A DNA stretch of 45,136 nucleotides from an uncultured Colwellia sp. (GTDB lineage: Bacteria > Pseudomonadota > Gammaproteobacteria > Enterobacterales > Alteromonadaceae), in assembly GCA_913058145.1 (NCBI GenBank), contig CAJXQM010000023.1, forward strand, positions 1 through 45,136, read 5' to 3'. How positions within the stretch are numbered: the first letter of the stretch is position 1; each line of letters starts with the position of its first letter. Positions 30,399 to 39,653 of this stretch are shown piece by piece. A model generated the notes under the pieces. It saw nothing but the letters and a program-made list of their open reading frames with translations, had not been told where the DNA came from and made no database searches. Both the position numbers and the translations under genes were made by a program.

Positions 30399-31480
30399 GC
30401 AACAAACAACAGAAAATATTATTTATCGACCGCGATGGTACCTTAGTTGAAGAGCCTGCTGTTGATAAACAATTAGACACCTTAGAAAAATTGGTATTTG
30501 AGCCTAACGTTATTCCTGAGCTAATAAAGCTACAAAATAAAGGCTTTACGCTAGTCATGGTTTCAAATCAAGATGGTCTAGGTACAAAAAGCTTCCCGCA
30601 AGCTGATTTTGACTTACCGCATGATAAAATGATGGCACTATTTGCTTCGCAAGGCATCATCTTTGAAGACGTATTGTTATGTCCTCACTTTGATGAAGAT
30701 AACTGTCATTGCCGTAAGCCAAAACTAGGCCTAGTTAGCGACTATCTACAACAAGGCTTAGTTGATTTCACTAACTCTTATGTTATCGGCGACAGAGAAA
30801 CTGATATGGGTTTAGCGGCCAATATGGGTATCGTGGGTATTAAATATAACCGAGACTCTTTAAATTGGGCTCAAGTTAGCGAGCAAATATTGGGATCATC
30901 AGAGCAAGATCGTATTGCCAGCGTGACTCGTACCACAAAAGAAACTGACATAAACATTACCGTTAACTTAGACAAAAAAGGCGGCAGCAACATAGATACT
31001 GGTTTAGGCTTTTTTGATCACATGTTAGATCAAATAGCGACCCACGGCGGCTTCAATTTACAATGTAGTGTTAGTGGTGATTATCACATTGACGAACATC
31101 ATAGTGTCGAAGATACCGCACTTGCATTAGGCCAAGCGTTAAAAGAAGCACTCGGTGATAAACGCGGTATTGGCCGTTTTGGTTTTGTATTACCAATGGA
31201 TGAATGCCGCGCTGAATGTGCTATTGATTTATCTGGTCGTCCTTGGCTTGAATTTGATGCCAAGTTTACTAGCGAAAATGTTGGTAGTATGTCAACTCAA
31301 ATGGTACCACATTTTTTCCGCTCGCTTGCCGATTCAATGCTAATAACCTTACATTTATCAACAAGTAAAGGTAACTGTCATCACCAAGTGGAAAGCCTAT
31401 TCAAAGTGTTTGGTCGTGCCTTAGGTCAAGCCATCAAAGTTGATGGTGATGAATTACCTAGCTCGAAAGGAACACTGTAA
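30395..31480 (+). CDS. hisB: Bifunctional histidinol-phosphatase / imidazoleglycerol-phosphate dehydratase
   Basis: Two-step enzyme fused as in enterobacteria. The N-terminal HAD phosphatase (residues 1-165) has the nucleophile Asp12 and Asp14 in FIDRDGTL, a zinc site [12 protein letters not shown], and [10 protein letters not shown]. The C-terminal IGPD domain (about 170-361) has [29 protein letters not shown] and the second H-x-x-E segment [16 protein letters not shown]. 361 residues, close to E. coli (355). Its TAA stop shares its last base with the hisH ATG. Confidence 0.98.
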   Translation: MSNKQQKILFIDRDGTLVEEPAVDKQLDTLEKLVFEPNVIPELIKLQNKGFTLVMVSNQDGLGTKSFPQADFDLPHDKMMALFASQGIIFEDVLLCPHFDEDNCHCRKPKLGLVSDYLQQGLVDFTNSYVIGDRETDMGLAANMGIVGIKYNRDSLNWAQVSEQILGSSEQDRIASVTRTTKETDINITVNLDKKGGSNIDTGLGFFDHMLDQIATHGGFNLQCSVSGDYHIDEHHSVEDTALALGQALKEALGDKRGIGRFGFVLPMDECRAECAIDLSGRPWLEFDAKFTSENVGSMSTQMVPHFFRSLADSMLITLHLSTSKGNCHHQVESLFKVFGRALGQAIKVDGDELPSSKGTL

Positions 31481-32184
31481 TGGCAGAAACAGTACACAGT
31501 AGCTTTCAAGGCAAAGGTAGCGATGGAAGTAAAAATGTTATTGTTGATACTGGCTGCGCAAATTTATCCTCGGTAAAATTTGCCATACAGCGCCTTGGTT
31601 TTAGTGCAACCATTACCGACAACATTGAGCTAATAAAGGGTGCTGATAAGGTCATTCTTCCCGGTGTTGGTAGCGCTAAACATGCCATGGCAAATATTAT
31701 TGACAAAGGCTTAGTTGAAACCCTACAAAGCTTAACGCAACCGGTATTAGGTTTTTGCTTGGGCATGCAGTTAATGGCAGAGTCTTCAACAGAAGGAAAG
31801 AGCTCTAAAGAAGGCGCTAACGACAGCGTTATAAAATGCTTAGGCATTATTCCAACCATCGTTGAACCGTTAGACGCTAAAGGAAAACGCTTACCTCATA
31901 TGGGTTGGAATACACTAACAAGCGTAGCTGATCACCCCGTATTAAAAGGGATTAGCGTCAACGATTACTTTTATTTTGTTCATAGCTTTGCAGCGCCTAT
32001 TAGCGAATATACCATTGCCAGTTGCGAATATGGCAGTGAATTTTCAGCGGTGATTGCCAAAGATAACTATATTGGTTGTCAATTTCATCCTGAACGCTCT
32101 AGTGCTTTAGGCAGTAAAATAATTAAGAATTTTTTAGAGCTATCGGCTCTAGAGTTATCCCCTAAGGAATTAACAGCATTATGA
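31480..32184 (+). CDS. hisH: Imidazole glycerol phosphate synthase, glutaminase subunit
   Basis: Class I amidotransferase that feeds ammonia to HisF. The catalytic Cys93 is in GFCLGMQL and the His/Glu pair in CQFHPERSS; NVIVDTGCANLSSVKFAIQRLG and LPGVGSAKHAM match the family. It has 234 residues, about 38 more than E. coli HisH: a 17-residue N-terminal extension ([17 protein letters not shown]) and a short Ser/Lys-rich insertion around residue 105-115. No better in-frame start is visible near NVIVDTG, so the ATG at 31480, one base overlapping hisB, is kept. Confidence 0.97.
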   Translation: MAETVHSSFQGKGSDGSKNVIVDTGCANLSSVKFAIQRLGFSATITDNIELIKGADKVILPGVGSAKHAMANIIDKGLVETLQSLTQPVLGFCLGMQLMAESSTEGKSSKEGANDSVIKCLGIIPTIVEPLDAKGKRLPHMGWNTLTSVADHPVLKGISVNDYFYFVHSFAAPISEYTIASCEYGSEFSAVIAKDNYIGCQFHPERSSALGSKIIKNFLELSALELSPKELTAL

Positions 32185-32918
32185 TGATCCCAGCAATAGA
32201 CTTGATAGACGGTCAAGTAGTTCGTTTATTCCAAGGTGATTACAGTCAAAAAACCAATTATAAAACCACAGTACAAGAACGCCAACAAGCTTATGCAGCG
32301 TCGGGCGCTACCGTTATGCACTTTGTTGATTTAGATGGTGCAAAAGACAGCACTAAACGTCAACTATCAACCTTAAAAACTGTTGTAAATCATGAAACCA
32401 TGATCACGCAAGTAGGCGGTGGCATTCGCTGTGAAGAAGATGTTCAACAATTACTCGACTTAGGTACAACCCGTGTTGTTATTGGCTCTCTTGCCATTAA
32501 GCAACCAGCGCTAGTTTTAGAGTGGTTAAAAACCTATGGCGGCGAAAAAATTGTGCTCGCCCTTGATATTAAAATTGATAAGCAAGGTAATAAAACACTA
32601 CCAACACATGGTTGGATTGAAGACAGTGGCGTCAATTTAGAAGATTTGCTCGATGCTTACATTGAAGCGGGTATCAAACATATTTTATGCACTGATATTT
32701 CTAAAGATGGCACATTAACTGGCTCAAACGTAGATTTGTACATTGAACTTTGTAAAAACTATCCAAGTGTTCAATGGCAAGCCTCTGGCGGCATTGGCAG
32801 CCTTGATGATATTAAAGCGTTAATTGGTTCAGGGGTTAGCGGTGTTATTTTAGGCCGTTCACTCCTTGAAGGTAAGTTTACACTTGAGGAGGCTATTGCA
32901 TGTTGGCCCGCAGAATAA
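32181..32918 (+). CDS. hisA: ProFAR isomerase
   Basis: TIM-barrel isomerase of the fourth step (ProFAR to PRFAR). [20 protein letters not shown] with catalytic Asp near residue 9, [16 protein letters not shown], the phosphate-binding GSLAI, the second catalytic Asp in [14 protein letters not shown], and the half-barrel [10 protein letters not shown] all present. 245 residues, same as E. coli. The ATG overlaps the hisH stop by four bases (ATGA), and a second ATG follows at once. Confidence 0.98.
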   Translation: MMIPAIDLIDGQVVRLFQGDYSQKTNYKTTVQERQQAYAASGATVMHFVDLDGAKDSTKRQLSTLKTVVNHETMITQVGGGIRCEEDVQQLLDLGTTRVVIGSLAIKQPALVLEWLKTYGGEKIVLALDIKIDKQGNKTLPTHGWIEDSGVNLEDLLDAYIEAGIKHILCTDISKDGTLTGSNVDLYIELCKNYPSVQWQASGGIGSLDDIKALIGSGVSGVILGRSLLEGKFTLEEAIACWPAE

Positions 32919-33676
32919 TACCTTGTTTAGATGTACGTGATGGTAAAGTGGTTAAGGGTGTTCAGTTCAGAAACCATGAAATTATTGGTGACATTGTCCC
33001 ATTAGCACAAAAGTATGCTCAAGCAGGTGCTGACGAATTAGTCTTTTATGATATTACCGCTAGCGCTGATGGTCGCGTGGTAGATAAAAGCTGGGTTAGC
33101 CGTATTGCCGAAGTAATTGATATTCCTTTTTGTGTCGCGGGTGGCATCAAAAGTGAAAGCGACGCCAAAGAAATTTTAATGATGGGCGCAGACAAAATTA
33201 GTATCAACTCCCCTGCTCTGCGCGATCCAACGCTAATATCACGCCTTGCTGATCATTTTGGTCAACAGTGTGTTGTTGTGGGTATCGACAGTTTTTATGA
33301 TAAAGACACCGGTACCTATCAAGTTTATCAATTTACCGGTGATGAAAAGCGTACTCAAAAAACCGGTTGGACAACCTTTGATTGGATAGAAAAAGTGGTT
33401 AGTTTAGGTGCAGGTGAAATTGTACTTAACTGTATGAACCAAGATGGTGTTCGTCAAGGTTACGACATTGAACAACTAAAACAAGCAAGAGCGGCGTGTA
33501 AGGTGCCCTTAATTGCTTCTGGTGGCGCGGGTACTATGAAACACTTTAGCGATGTTTATCAACAAGCGGATGTTGATGGTGCACTTGCCGCATCGGTATT
33601 TCACAAAGGCATAATCCCGATAAACGACTTAAAAGTTTATTTGAAATCACAAAATATTGAGGTAAGACCGTGTTAG
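32900..33676 (+). CDS. hisF: Imidazole glycerol phosphate synthase, cyclase subunit
   Basis: TIM-barrel cyclase that makes IGP and AICAR from PRFAR and ammonia from His[20 protein letters not shown] with catalytic Asp11, [50 protein letters not shown] and [12 protein letters not shown] match E. coli HisF. 258 residues, the usual length. GAGGAGG nine bases upstream lies inside the hisA coding end; the overlap with hisA is 19 bp. Confidence 0.98.
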   Translation: MLARRIIPCLDVRDGKVVKGVQFRNHEIIGDIVPLAQKYAQAGADELVFYDITASADGRVVDKSWVSRIAEVIDIPFCVAGGIKSESDAKEILMMGADKISINSPALRDPTLISRLADHFGQQCVVVGIDSFYDKDTGTYQVYQFTGDEKRTQKTGWTTFDWIEKVVSLGAGEIVLNCMNQDGVRQGYDIEQLKQARAACKVPLIASGGAGTMKHFSDVYQQADVDGALAASVFHKGIIPINDLKVYLKSQNIEVRPC

Positions 33677-34290
33677 TAACTACTGAAAACATTAATGACT
33701 TAGCATGGCAGAAAATGGATGATTTACTCCCTGCTATTATTCAACATGCCGCTACGGGCGCAATACTCATGCAAGGTTATATGAGTCAAGAATCTTTAGC
33801 CGCCACATTAGACACGGGCAAAGCAACCTTTTTTAGTCGCTCAAAACAAGCGTTATGGGTAAAAGGTGAAACCTCAGGAAACTTCTTAAACGTTCAGCAA
33901 GTACTCAGTGATTGCGATCAAGACAGCTTATTAATTGCGTGTACGCCTATTGGTCCCAGTTGCCACTTAGGTACAGAGTCTTGTTTTCCTGAACAGAAAC
34001 TAACGCAGCAAAACTTTTTAAGCCAACTTGAGCAAGTCATCGCAAGTAAAAAAGAAGATGATCCAAAAGAAAGCTACACGGCTCATTTATTCTCACGTGG
34101 CACCACAAAAATGGCACAAAAAGTGGGTGAAGAAGGCGTAGAAGTTGCCCTGGCTGCCGTGGCAGAAACTAAAGAAGATTTATTAGGTGAATGTGCCGAT
34201 TTGTTTTATCACACGTTAGTATTGCTTGCTGATCAAAAAATAGATTTATCAGAAGTGATGGCCGTATTACAAGAGCGCCATAATAAATAG
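33670..34290 (+). CDS. hisI: Bifunctional PRA-CH / PRA-PH
   Basis: Fused phosphoribosyl-AMP cyclohydrolase and phosphoribosyl-ATP pyrophosphohydrolase (HisIE), steps two and three. The cyclohydrolase half has [44 protein letters not shown] and the zinc cysteines in [11 protein letters not shown]; the pyrophosphohydrolase half (from about 115) has [20 protein letters not shown] and [11 protein letters not shown]. 206 residues (E. coli 203). It starts with GTG at 33670 after a GAGG six bases upstream, overlapping hisF by seven bp. Confidence 0.97.
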   Translation: MLVTTENINDLAWQKMDDLLPAIIQHAATGAILMQGYMSQESLAATLDTGKATFFSRSKQALWVKGETSGNFLNVQQVLSDCDQDSLLIACTPIGPSCHLGTESCFPEQKLTQQNFLSQLEQVIASKKEDDPKESYTAHLFSRGTTKMAQKVGEEGVEVALAAVAETKEDLLGECADLFYHTLVLLADQKIDLSEVMAVLQERHNK

Positions 34291-34361
34291 TTTTAGTTTT
34301 AGTTTTAGTTTTACGGTAAATTTTAAGACTTGAATTTATGTCAGTTTTTGTTAAATAAATG

Positions 34362-34395
34362 CATCTTTGTTTTCACGAATAAAGATGTTTTTTTT
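34362..34395 (+). terminator. his operon terminator
   Basis: CATCTTT and AAAGATG form the stem around a 12-base loop, followed by eight T. It stands about 70 bp after the hisI stop. Upstream, three copies of TTTTAG lie at about 34291-34310. Confidence 0.8.
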
Positions 34396-34423
34396 ACAAT
34401 AGTTCAATAAAGAATGAGACTCA

Positions 34424-34900
34424 ATGGCAAACATGATCCAGTGGCAAACTAAAAAATTTAATGAATTATCACTCGATCAACTTTACGATGCATTAAAGCT
34501 ACGTGTTGATGTTTTTGTTGTCGAACAATGCTGCTATTACCCTGATTTAGACGGTGAACAAAATCAGCTAGACAGACACCAAGAAACACGACATCTGCTT
34601 GGCTACCAAGGCGACACGCTAGTGGCGTATTTACGTATTCTGGCTCAGGGTCAGAGTTATGACAATTATATAAGTATTGGCCGCGTAGCGACTGCTAATC
34701 AAGCGAGAGGCTCAGGTTTAGGTCATGAGTTAATGTCAGAAGGGTTAAAAATGTGTCAGCTACACTTCGCTCACCAAGCGATTAAAATTTCAGCACAAGA
34801 GCATCTTAAAGAATACTACCAACAGCATGGTTTTGAGCAAGTATCCCCAATGTACCTAGAAGATAATATTCCGCATATTGCAATGGTTAATAAGCGTTGA
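34424..34900 (+). CDS. elaA: ElaA-type GNAT acetyltransferase
   Basis: Predicted N-acetyltransferase of unknown substrate, 158 residues. The N-terminal LSLDQLYDALKLRVDVFVVEQ, the YPDLDGEQ loop, the coenzyme A site IGRVATANQARGSGLGHELM and the C-terminal HLKEYYQQHGFEQV, EDNIPHIAM match E. coli ElaA closely. The ATG at 34424 has a weak GAG upstream. It is a single gene between the his terminator and the shared terminator with adk. Confidence 0.93.
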   Translation: MANMIQWQTKKFNELSLDQLYDALKLRVDVFVVEQCCYYPDLDGEQNQLDRHQETRHLLGYQGDTLVAYLRILAQGQSYDNYISIGRVATANQARGSGLGHELMSEGLKMCQLHFAHQAIKISAQEHLKEYYQQHGFEQVSPMYLEDNIPHIAMVNKR

Positions 34901-34924
34901 TAGATTAAGCCAACATCAACAAAC

Positions 34925-34950
34925 AAAAAACTCGCCGAAGCGAGTTTTTT
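34925..34950. terminator. Bidirectional terminator elaA / adk
   Basis: CTCGC-CGAA-GCGAG stem with six A on the left and six T on the right, so it works on both strands. It lies 25 bp after elaA and 27 bp after adk. Confidence 0.93.
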
Positions 34951-34976
34951 AGTTAACTAAGCAAATGCAAAAAGAA

Positions 34977-35666
<690 letters not shown>

Positions 35667-35763
35667 TTACAGTAAGATGATGTCAGTTATCTCGTTAAAG
35701 AATAGGTGATCACACTAATATAATGATTCTTGTGTATTCTATATTTATTATTGAACACTATAC

Positions 35764-35802
35764 AAAAAAGGAGCACTCTTTAATAGTAAAGCGCCCCTTT
35801 TT
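35764..35802 (-). terminator. Probable htpG terminator
   Basis: Imperfect hairpin: AAAAAGG-A-GC at the left and GC-C-CCTTTTT at the right, with TTTA / TAAA nearer the loop. On the minus strand it ends in six T. It is 180 bp after htpG. Confidence 0.65.
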
Positions 35803-35863
35803 CCGACTAAAGTCTACTTTTTCTTTAACCTAAAGTTTACTTAACTATTCACTTCGCGTCATT

Positions 35864-35920
35864 CCGTTCGCCCTGAGCCCGTCGAAGGGTCAGGAAACCC
35901 GTTTATACTTCGACGAACGG
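35864..35920. repeat. Dispersed repeat copy with palindromic ends
   Basis: CCGTTCG (35864-35870), CCCTGAGCCC and GTCGAAG (35881-35887) form a copy of the GTTC-x-CCTGAGC-x-GTCGAAG family. On the right, CTTCGACGAACGG (35908-35920) is its inverted form without the central ten bases, so the two pair as a hairpin. Confidence 0.85.
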
Positions 35921-35983
35921 TTTGTTTCTCACCTGCTCAGCACAAACGACAACGTATTAACAGCCTGCTAAATAGTTACAGGT

Positions 35984-37945
35984 TTACTTAGTTAAACTCA
36001 ACATTAATTTATTCAAGCGACCCACAAAACTTGCTGGATCTTTTAAGCTACCACGCTCTGCTAACATCGCTTGTTCAAATAACACTTCAACCCATTGGCT
36101 AAATTTATCATCGTCTTGCTCATCAGCAACATGTTTAACTAAATCGTGTTCACCATTAATTTCAAAGATGGGTAACGTCTCAGGTACTTCTTGACCCACT
36201 GACGCCATCAACTTAGCCATTTGACTACTCATGTCGTCTTCATCTGCAACAATACAGGCCGGTGAATCGGTTAAACGCTGAGATAATTTAACATCTTTCA
36301 CTTTACCTTTAAGGGCTTCTTTAATACGCGTAACAACACTATCAAACTCTTTTTCTAATTTTTCTTGTGCTTCTTTTGTTTCGGCATCGTCCATATCACC
36401 TAAGTCTAAACCACCACGTGTCACTGATTGTAACTGCTTACCATCAAATTCACTTAAATGACTGACTAACCATTCATCAATACGATCCGACATCAATAAC
36501 ACTTCAATGCCTTTCTTGCGGAACACTTCTAAATGAGGACTATTTTTAGCCGCTGCAAAACTGTCAGCAACCACGTAATACACTTTGTCTTGACCTTCCT
36601 TCATGCGCTCAATATAAGAGGCAAGAGACACATTTTGTACTTCGCTGTTTTCGTTCGTTGAAGCAAAACGTAATAAACCCGCAACAAGCTCTTTATTGGC
36701 CATGTCTTCAGCCGGGCCTTCTTTTAAGACTTGACCAAACTCATCCCAAAAACCTTGATATTTTTCAGCATCTTTTTTACCTAATTTCTCAAGCATTTTC
36801 AAAACACGCTTAGTACACCCTTTACGAATAGCTTGTGTTACTTTATTGTCTTGTAAAATTTCACGCGAAACATTTAACGGTAAGTCATTTGAATCAAGTA
36901 ATCCTTTAACAAAACGAAGGTAGGTTGGCATAAACTGTTCAGCGTCATCCATGATGAATACGCGCTGTACATATAATTTTAAGCCATGTTGCTTTTCACG
37001 GTTATGCATATCAAAGGGTGCTTTTGATGGCAAATATAACAATGAAGTATATTCAGTTTTACCTTCTACTTTGTTGTGTTCCCATAATAATGGGTCGCCA
37101 AAGTCATGTGATACATGCTTGTAAAATTCTTTGTATTCTTCGTCACTCACATCACTTTTTTCACGCGTCCATAAAGCTGTTGCTTTATTAACCGGTTCCC
37201 ATTTAGCAGGAACCGCATCACGGCCTTCTACTGCATAAGTTGTTACTTTACCTTCATCATCTTTTTCTTCAGCGACGGCTTTAACAGCAGGCTCTTCTGC
37301 CGTTAGCATTTCCACAGAAACAGAAATATGATCGGAATACTTAGTCACAATAGATTTTAAACGCCAATCATCTGCAAATTCACTTTCATCATCTTTTAAG
37401 TGAAGAATAATGTCAGTACCACGGTTAGATTTTTCAATGGTATCCGTAGTAAATTCACCTTCCCCTGCACTTACCCATTCAGTTCCTTCTGAAGCCGCAT
37501 CGCCTGCTCTGCGCGTACGCACAGTAACTTTATCAGCGACGATAAAGGCCGAATAAAAACCAACACCAAATTGACCAATAAGTTGTGAGTCACTTGCTTG
37601 ATCGCCCGAAAGCTGCGAAAAGAACTCAGCCGTACCTGATTTAGCAATAGTGCCAAGGTGCTCAATCACTTCCTCAAGATTCATACCAATACCATTATCA
37701 GAAATAGTAACCGTATTATTGATTTTATCGCAACTGACACGAACACGTAATTCACCATCACCTTCATATAAATCAGCATTTGATAACGCTTTAAAACGCA
37801 ATTTATCAGAAGCATCAGCCGCATTTGAAACTAACTCACGTAAAAAAATCTCTTTATTAGAATAAAGAGAATGAATCATTAGTTGAAGAATCTTGGCGTT
37901 ATCCGATGCAAACGCATGATTTACTGGCTTATTTTCGACTGTCAT
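35984..37945 (-). CDS. htpG: Chaperone HtpG (Hsp90)
   Basis: ATP-dependent cytosolic chaperone working with the DnaK system. The GHKL ATPase domain has [28 protein letters not shown] and the lid [14 protein letters not shown]; the middle domain includes [14 protein letters not shown] and [13 protein letters not shown], and the dimer domain follows. 653 residues against 624 in E. coli: an extra acidic/charged loop ([19 protein letters not shown]) lies near residue 220-245, at the linker between the ATPase and middle domains. AAAGGA precedes the ATG. A sigma-32 promoter lies at 38074-38103. Confidence 0.98.
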   Translation of the reverse strand: MTVENKPVNHAFASDNAKILQLMIHSLYSNKEIFLRELVSNAADASDKLRFKALSNADLYEGDGELRVRVSCDKINNTVTISDNGIGMNLEEVIEHLGTIAKSGTAEFFSQLSGDQASDSQLIGQFGVGFYSAFIVADKVTVRTRRAGDAASEGTEWVSAGEGEFTTDTIEKSNRGTDIILHLKDDESEFADDWRLKSIVTKYSDHISVSVEMLTAEEPAVKAVAEEKDDEGKVTTYAVEGRDAVPAKWEPVNKATALWTREKSDVSDEEYKEFYKHVSHDFGDPLLWEHNKVEGKTEYTSLLYLPSKAPFDMHNREKQHGLKLYVQRVFIMDDAEQFMPTYLRFVKGLLDSNDLPLNVSREILQDNKVTQAIRKGCTKRVLKMLEKLGKKDAEKYQGFWDEFGQVLKEGPAEDMANKELVAGLLRFASTNENSEVQNVSLASYIERMKEGQDKVYYVVADSFAAAKNSPHLEVFRKKGIEVLLMSDRIDEWLVSHLSEFDGKQLQSVTRGGLDLGDMDDAETKEAQEKLEKEFDSVVTRIKEALKGKVKDVKLSQRLTDSPACIVADEDDMSSQMAKLMASVGQEVPETLPIFEINGEHDLVKHVADEQDDDKFSQWVEVLFEQAMLAERGSLKDPASFVGRLNKLMLSLTK

Positions 37946-37987
37946 GTAAGTGAATCCTTTATAATTTCACAATGTGGTAAATGATTG

Positions 37988-38025
37988 GGTAAAGACCCCG
38001 ATGGGTTAACTCGGGTTGTCTTACC
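37988..38025 (-). promoter_or_regulatory. Hairpin in the htpG 5' leader
   Basis: GGTA-A-AGAC-CCCGA pairs with TCGGG-TT-GTCTTACC: 13 base pairs with one A bulge and one TT bulge, nine-base loop. It lies between the heat-shock promoter and the htpG start, 43 bp upstream of the ATG, and does not cover the ribosome site. Confidence 0.7.
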
Positions 38026-38073
38026 TGTATCCTATCTAAATAGGAAAATTCGTTAAAATGAACGATAGAAAGG

Positions 38074-38103
38074 ATGTGGGGATCAGGGAAAATAATTCAA
38101 GGG
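38074..38103 (-). promoter_or_regulatory. Sigma-32 heat-shock promoter of htpG
   Basis: On the minus strand CCCTTGAA (38103-38096), 14 bp, then CCCCACAT (38081-38074) fits the sigma-32 consensus CCCTTGAA-N13-15-CCCCATnT with one mismatch. The transcript would start about 120 bp before the htpG ATG. Confidence 0.85.
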
Positions 38104-38164
38104 AATAGAAAATAAAAATTACGCGTTCTAAGTTGCAACGAACGAAGATATCAAGGGCTTTACG

Positions 38165-38770
38165 TTATAGTTCATAATTTTTTCGCCCCGCTAACGCATG
38201 AGATAAGGTATTACCATCAACATACTCTAGCTCACCACCCACAGGTACACCGTGTGCAATACGAGAAATATTCACTTGGTATTGCTGTGCTAGCTCCGCA
38301 ATAAAATGCGCAGTAGCCTCACCTTCAACGGTTGGATTAGTCGCTAAAATAATTTCCTCAAATTGCCCACTAGCAAATTGTTTAGCAAGTATATCAAGCC
38401 CCAAGTCATCGGGTCCAATACCATCAATGGGCGATAAATGCCCCATTAATACAAAATACTTACCGTTAAACTCACCCGTTTGCTCAATAGCGATCACATC
38501 ACCAGGGCTTTCTACAATACACAACGTGCTTGCTAATTTACGCTTAGGACTTTGACAAATCTCGCATAAATTTTCTTCGGTAAAGTTACGACATGACTGA
38601 CAATGACCAATATCTGTCATTGCAATGGCCAGTGTATTGGCAAGCTTACTACCACCACGACGATTGCGCTCAAGTAAATGAAACGCCATGCGTTGAGCTG
38701 ATTTAGCGCCAACACCGGGCAAACATTTTAACGAGTCGATAAGTTCTTGTACTAATGGACTAAATTTCAT
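38165..38770 (-). CDS. recR: Recombination protein RecR
   Basis: Forms RecFOR/RecOR with RecO to load RecA on gaps. The N-terminal helix-hairpin-helix ([26 protein letters not shown]) is followed by the Cys4 zinc finger (C-QSC, then C-EIC), a Toprim domain ([37 protein letters not shown]) and the C-terminal [20 protein letters not shown]. 201 residues, the same as E. coli. It starts 19 bp after ybaB on the same strand, the conserved dnaX-ybaB-recR order. Confidence 0.97.
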   Translation of the reverse strand: MKFSPLVQELIDSLKCLPGVGAKSAQRMAFHLLERNRRGGSKLANTLAIAMTDIGHCQSCRNFTEENLCEICQSPKRKLASTLCIVESPGDVIAIEQTGEFNGKYFVLMGHLSPIDGIGPDDLGLDILAKQFASGQFEEIILATNPTVEGEATAHFIAELAQQYQVNISRIAHGVPVGGELEYVDGNTLSHALAGRKNYEL

Positions 38771-38789
38771 ATGAGTATATTATGTCCGC

Positions 38790-39116
38790 TTAGAAAGGCA
38801 TCTTCATACCTGGAGGAAGCTGCATTCCTCCGGTTAACGCGCCCATTTTATCTTTATTTTGAGCTTCAACACGGCGAACAGCATCGTTTACCGCAGCAGC
38901 AAGTAAGTCTTCGATCATGTCTTTGTCATCGTCCATTAAGCTATCATCAAGCTCAACTTTACGCACACTATGGCTACCTGTCATGGTTACTTTAACCATA
39001 CCCGCGCCTGCTTCGCCCACAACTTCCATCTTAGCTAACTCTTCTTGAGCTTTAGCCATTTTCTCTTGCATTTGTTGGGCTTGCTTCATTAAGTTACCCA
39101 TGCCACCTTTCATCAT
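38790..39116 (-). CDS. ybaB: YbaB/EbfC nucleoid-associated protein
   Basis: Small DNA-binding protein that affects nucleoid structure. 108 residues: [40 protein letters not shown] is the typical N-terminal helix and turn, then [32 protein letters not shown] and a C-terminal Gly/Met-rich tail ([16 protein letters not shown]). The start MMKGGMGN has two Met; the track from ATG 39116 is kept. Normally follows dnaX within a few dozen bases, but here 537 bp of repeats separate them. Confidence 0.97.
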   Translation of the reverse strand: MMKGGMGNLMKQAQQMQEKMAKAQEELAKMEVVGEAGAGMVKVTMTGSHSVRKVELDDSLMDDDKDMIEDLLAAAVNDAVRRVEAQNKDKMGALTGGMQLPPGMKMPF

Positions 39117-39314
39117 AATTATTCTCCGGTAAAGTCTATTGTTAAGTAAATAAGATCTGTTATTGGCATTATACCAAGATGGCTATTCTCAAGCTACACC
39201 AAGATGCGAATCATACATTTTTAGGTCGCTTAAGTATCTATAAAACAAAAAAATGAATATTGAGCCTGAAGTTTACTGTTTTATTATGCTAAACCTTTCG
39301 AACCATCGGCCCTT

Positions 39315-39345
39315 CCTTCGACTGCTTCGCGCTCAGGATGAACGG
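39315..39345. repeat. 31-bp repeat, copy A
   Basis: Runs CCTTCGACTGCTTCGC then GCTCAGGATGAACGG. It is identical to copy B at 39535-39565. Reverse-complemented it is GTTCATCCTGAGC, GCGAAGCA, GTCGAAGG: the same family as the 26-bp repeat at 23271 with a different centre. Confidence 0.95.
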
Positions 39346-39348
39346 AAA

Positions 39349-39488
39349 CGTTCAAAGTAAACAAAGAAAAATAAACCGCTCAAAGTAAACAGAGAAAAAT
39401 AAACCGTTCAAAGTAAATAGAGAAAAATAAACCGTTCAAAGTAAACAAAGAAAAATAAACCGCTCAAAGTAAACAGAGAAAGATAAAC
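39349..39488. repeat. 28-bp tandem repeat x5
   Basis: Copies start at 39349, 39377, 39405, 39433 and 39461. The unit is CGTTCAAAGTAAAC then A/GAGAAAAATAAAC, with C/T and A/G changes at a few places between copies. Copies are directly joined, with no spacers. The array sits between the two identical 31-bp repeats. Confidence 0.95.
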
Positions 39489-39534
39489 CATTCATACTGA
39501 GCGCGAGGTACGAGTAGTCGAAGTACGACAGGCT

Positions 39535-39565
39535 CCTTCGACTGCTTCGCGCTCAGGATGAACGG
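39535..39565. repeat. 31-bp repeat, copy B, with further family pieces
   Basis: Identical to 39315-39345. To its right, 39581-39613 has TCCTGAGCTC, CTGAGCTCTGAGC and TTGTCGAAG, broken copies in the opposite direction; to its left, 39495-39530 has ACTGAGCGCGAGG and GTCGAAGTACGACAGG. Confidence 0.9.
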
Positions 39566-39653
39566 GAAAAATTCCGTCTGTCCTGAGCTCCCTGAGCTCT
39601 GAGCTTGTCGAAGAGTCGAAGAGTCTAAGAGTCTAAGAAAGGGTCGAGGCTAA

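Larger units (their letters stand above)
39117..39653. other. Repeat island between dnaX and ybaB
   Basis: 537 bp without a gene. From 39315 on it is almost all repeats: two identical 31-bp repeats, five 28-bp tandem copies between them, and further CTGAGC / GTCGAAG pieces to 39613. The left 200 bp (39117-39310) is AT-rich and has ATACCAAGATG at 39171 and a near copy ACACCAAGATG at 39196. Confidence 0.85.

Noticed and set aside
39349..39488. Five 28-bp direct repeats that could suggest a CRISPR array
   Set aside because: Copies are joined end to end with no spacers, vary between copies, and no cas gene is present in the window.
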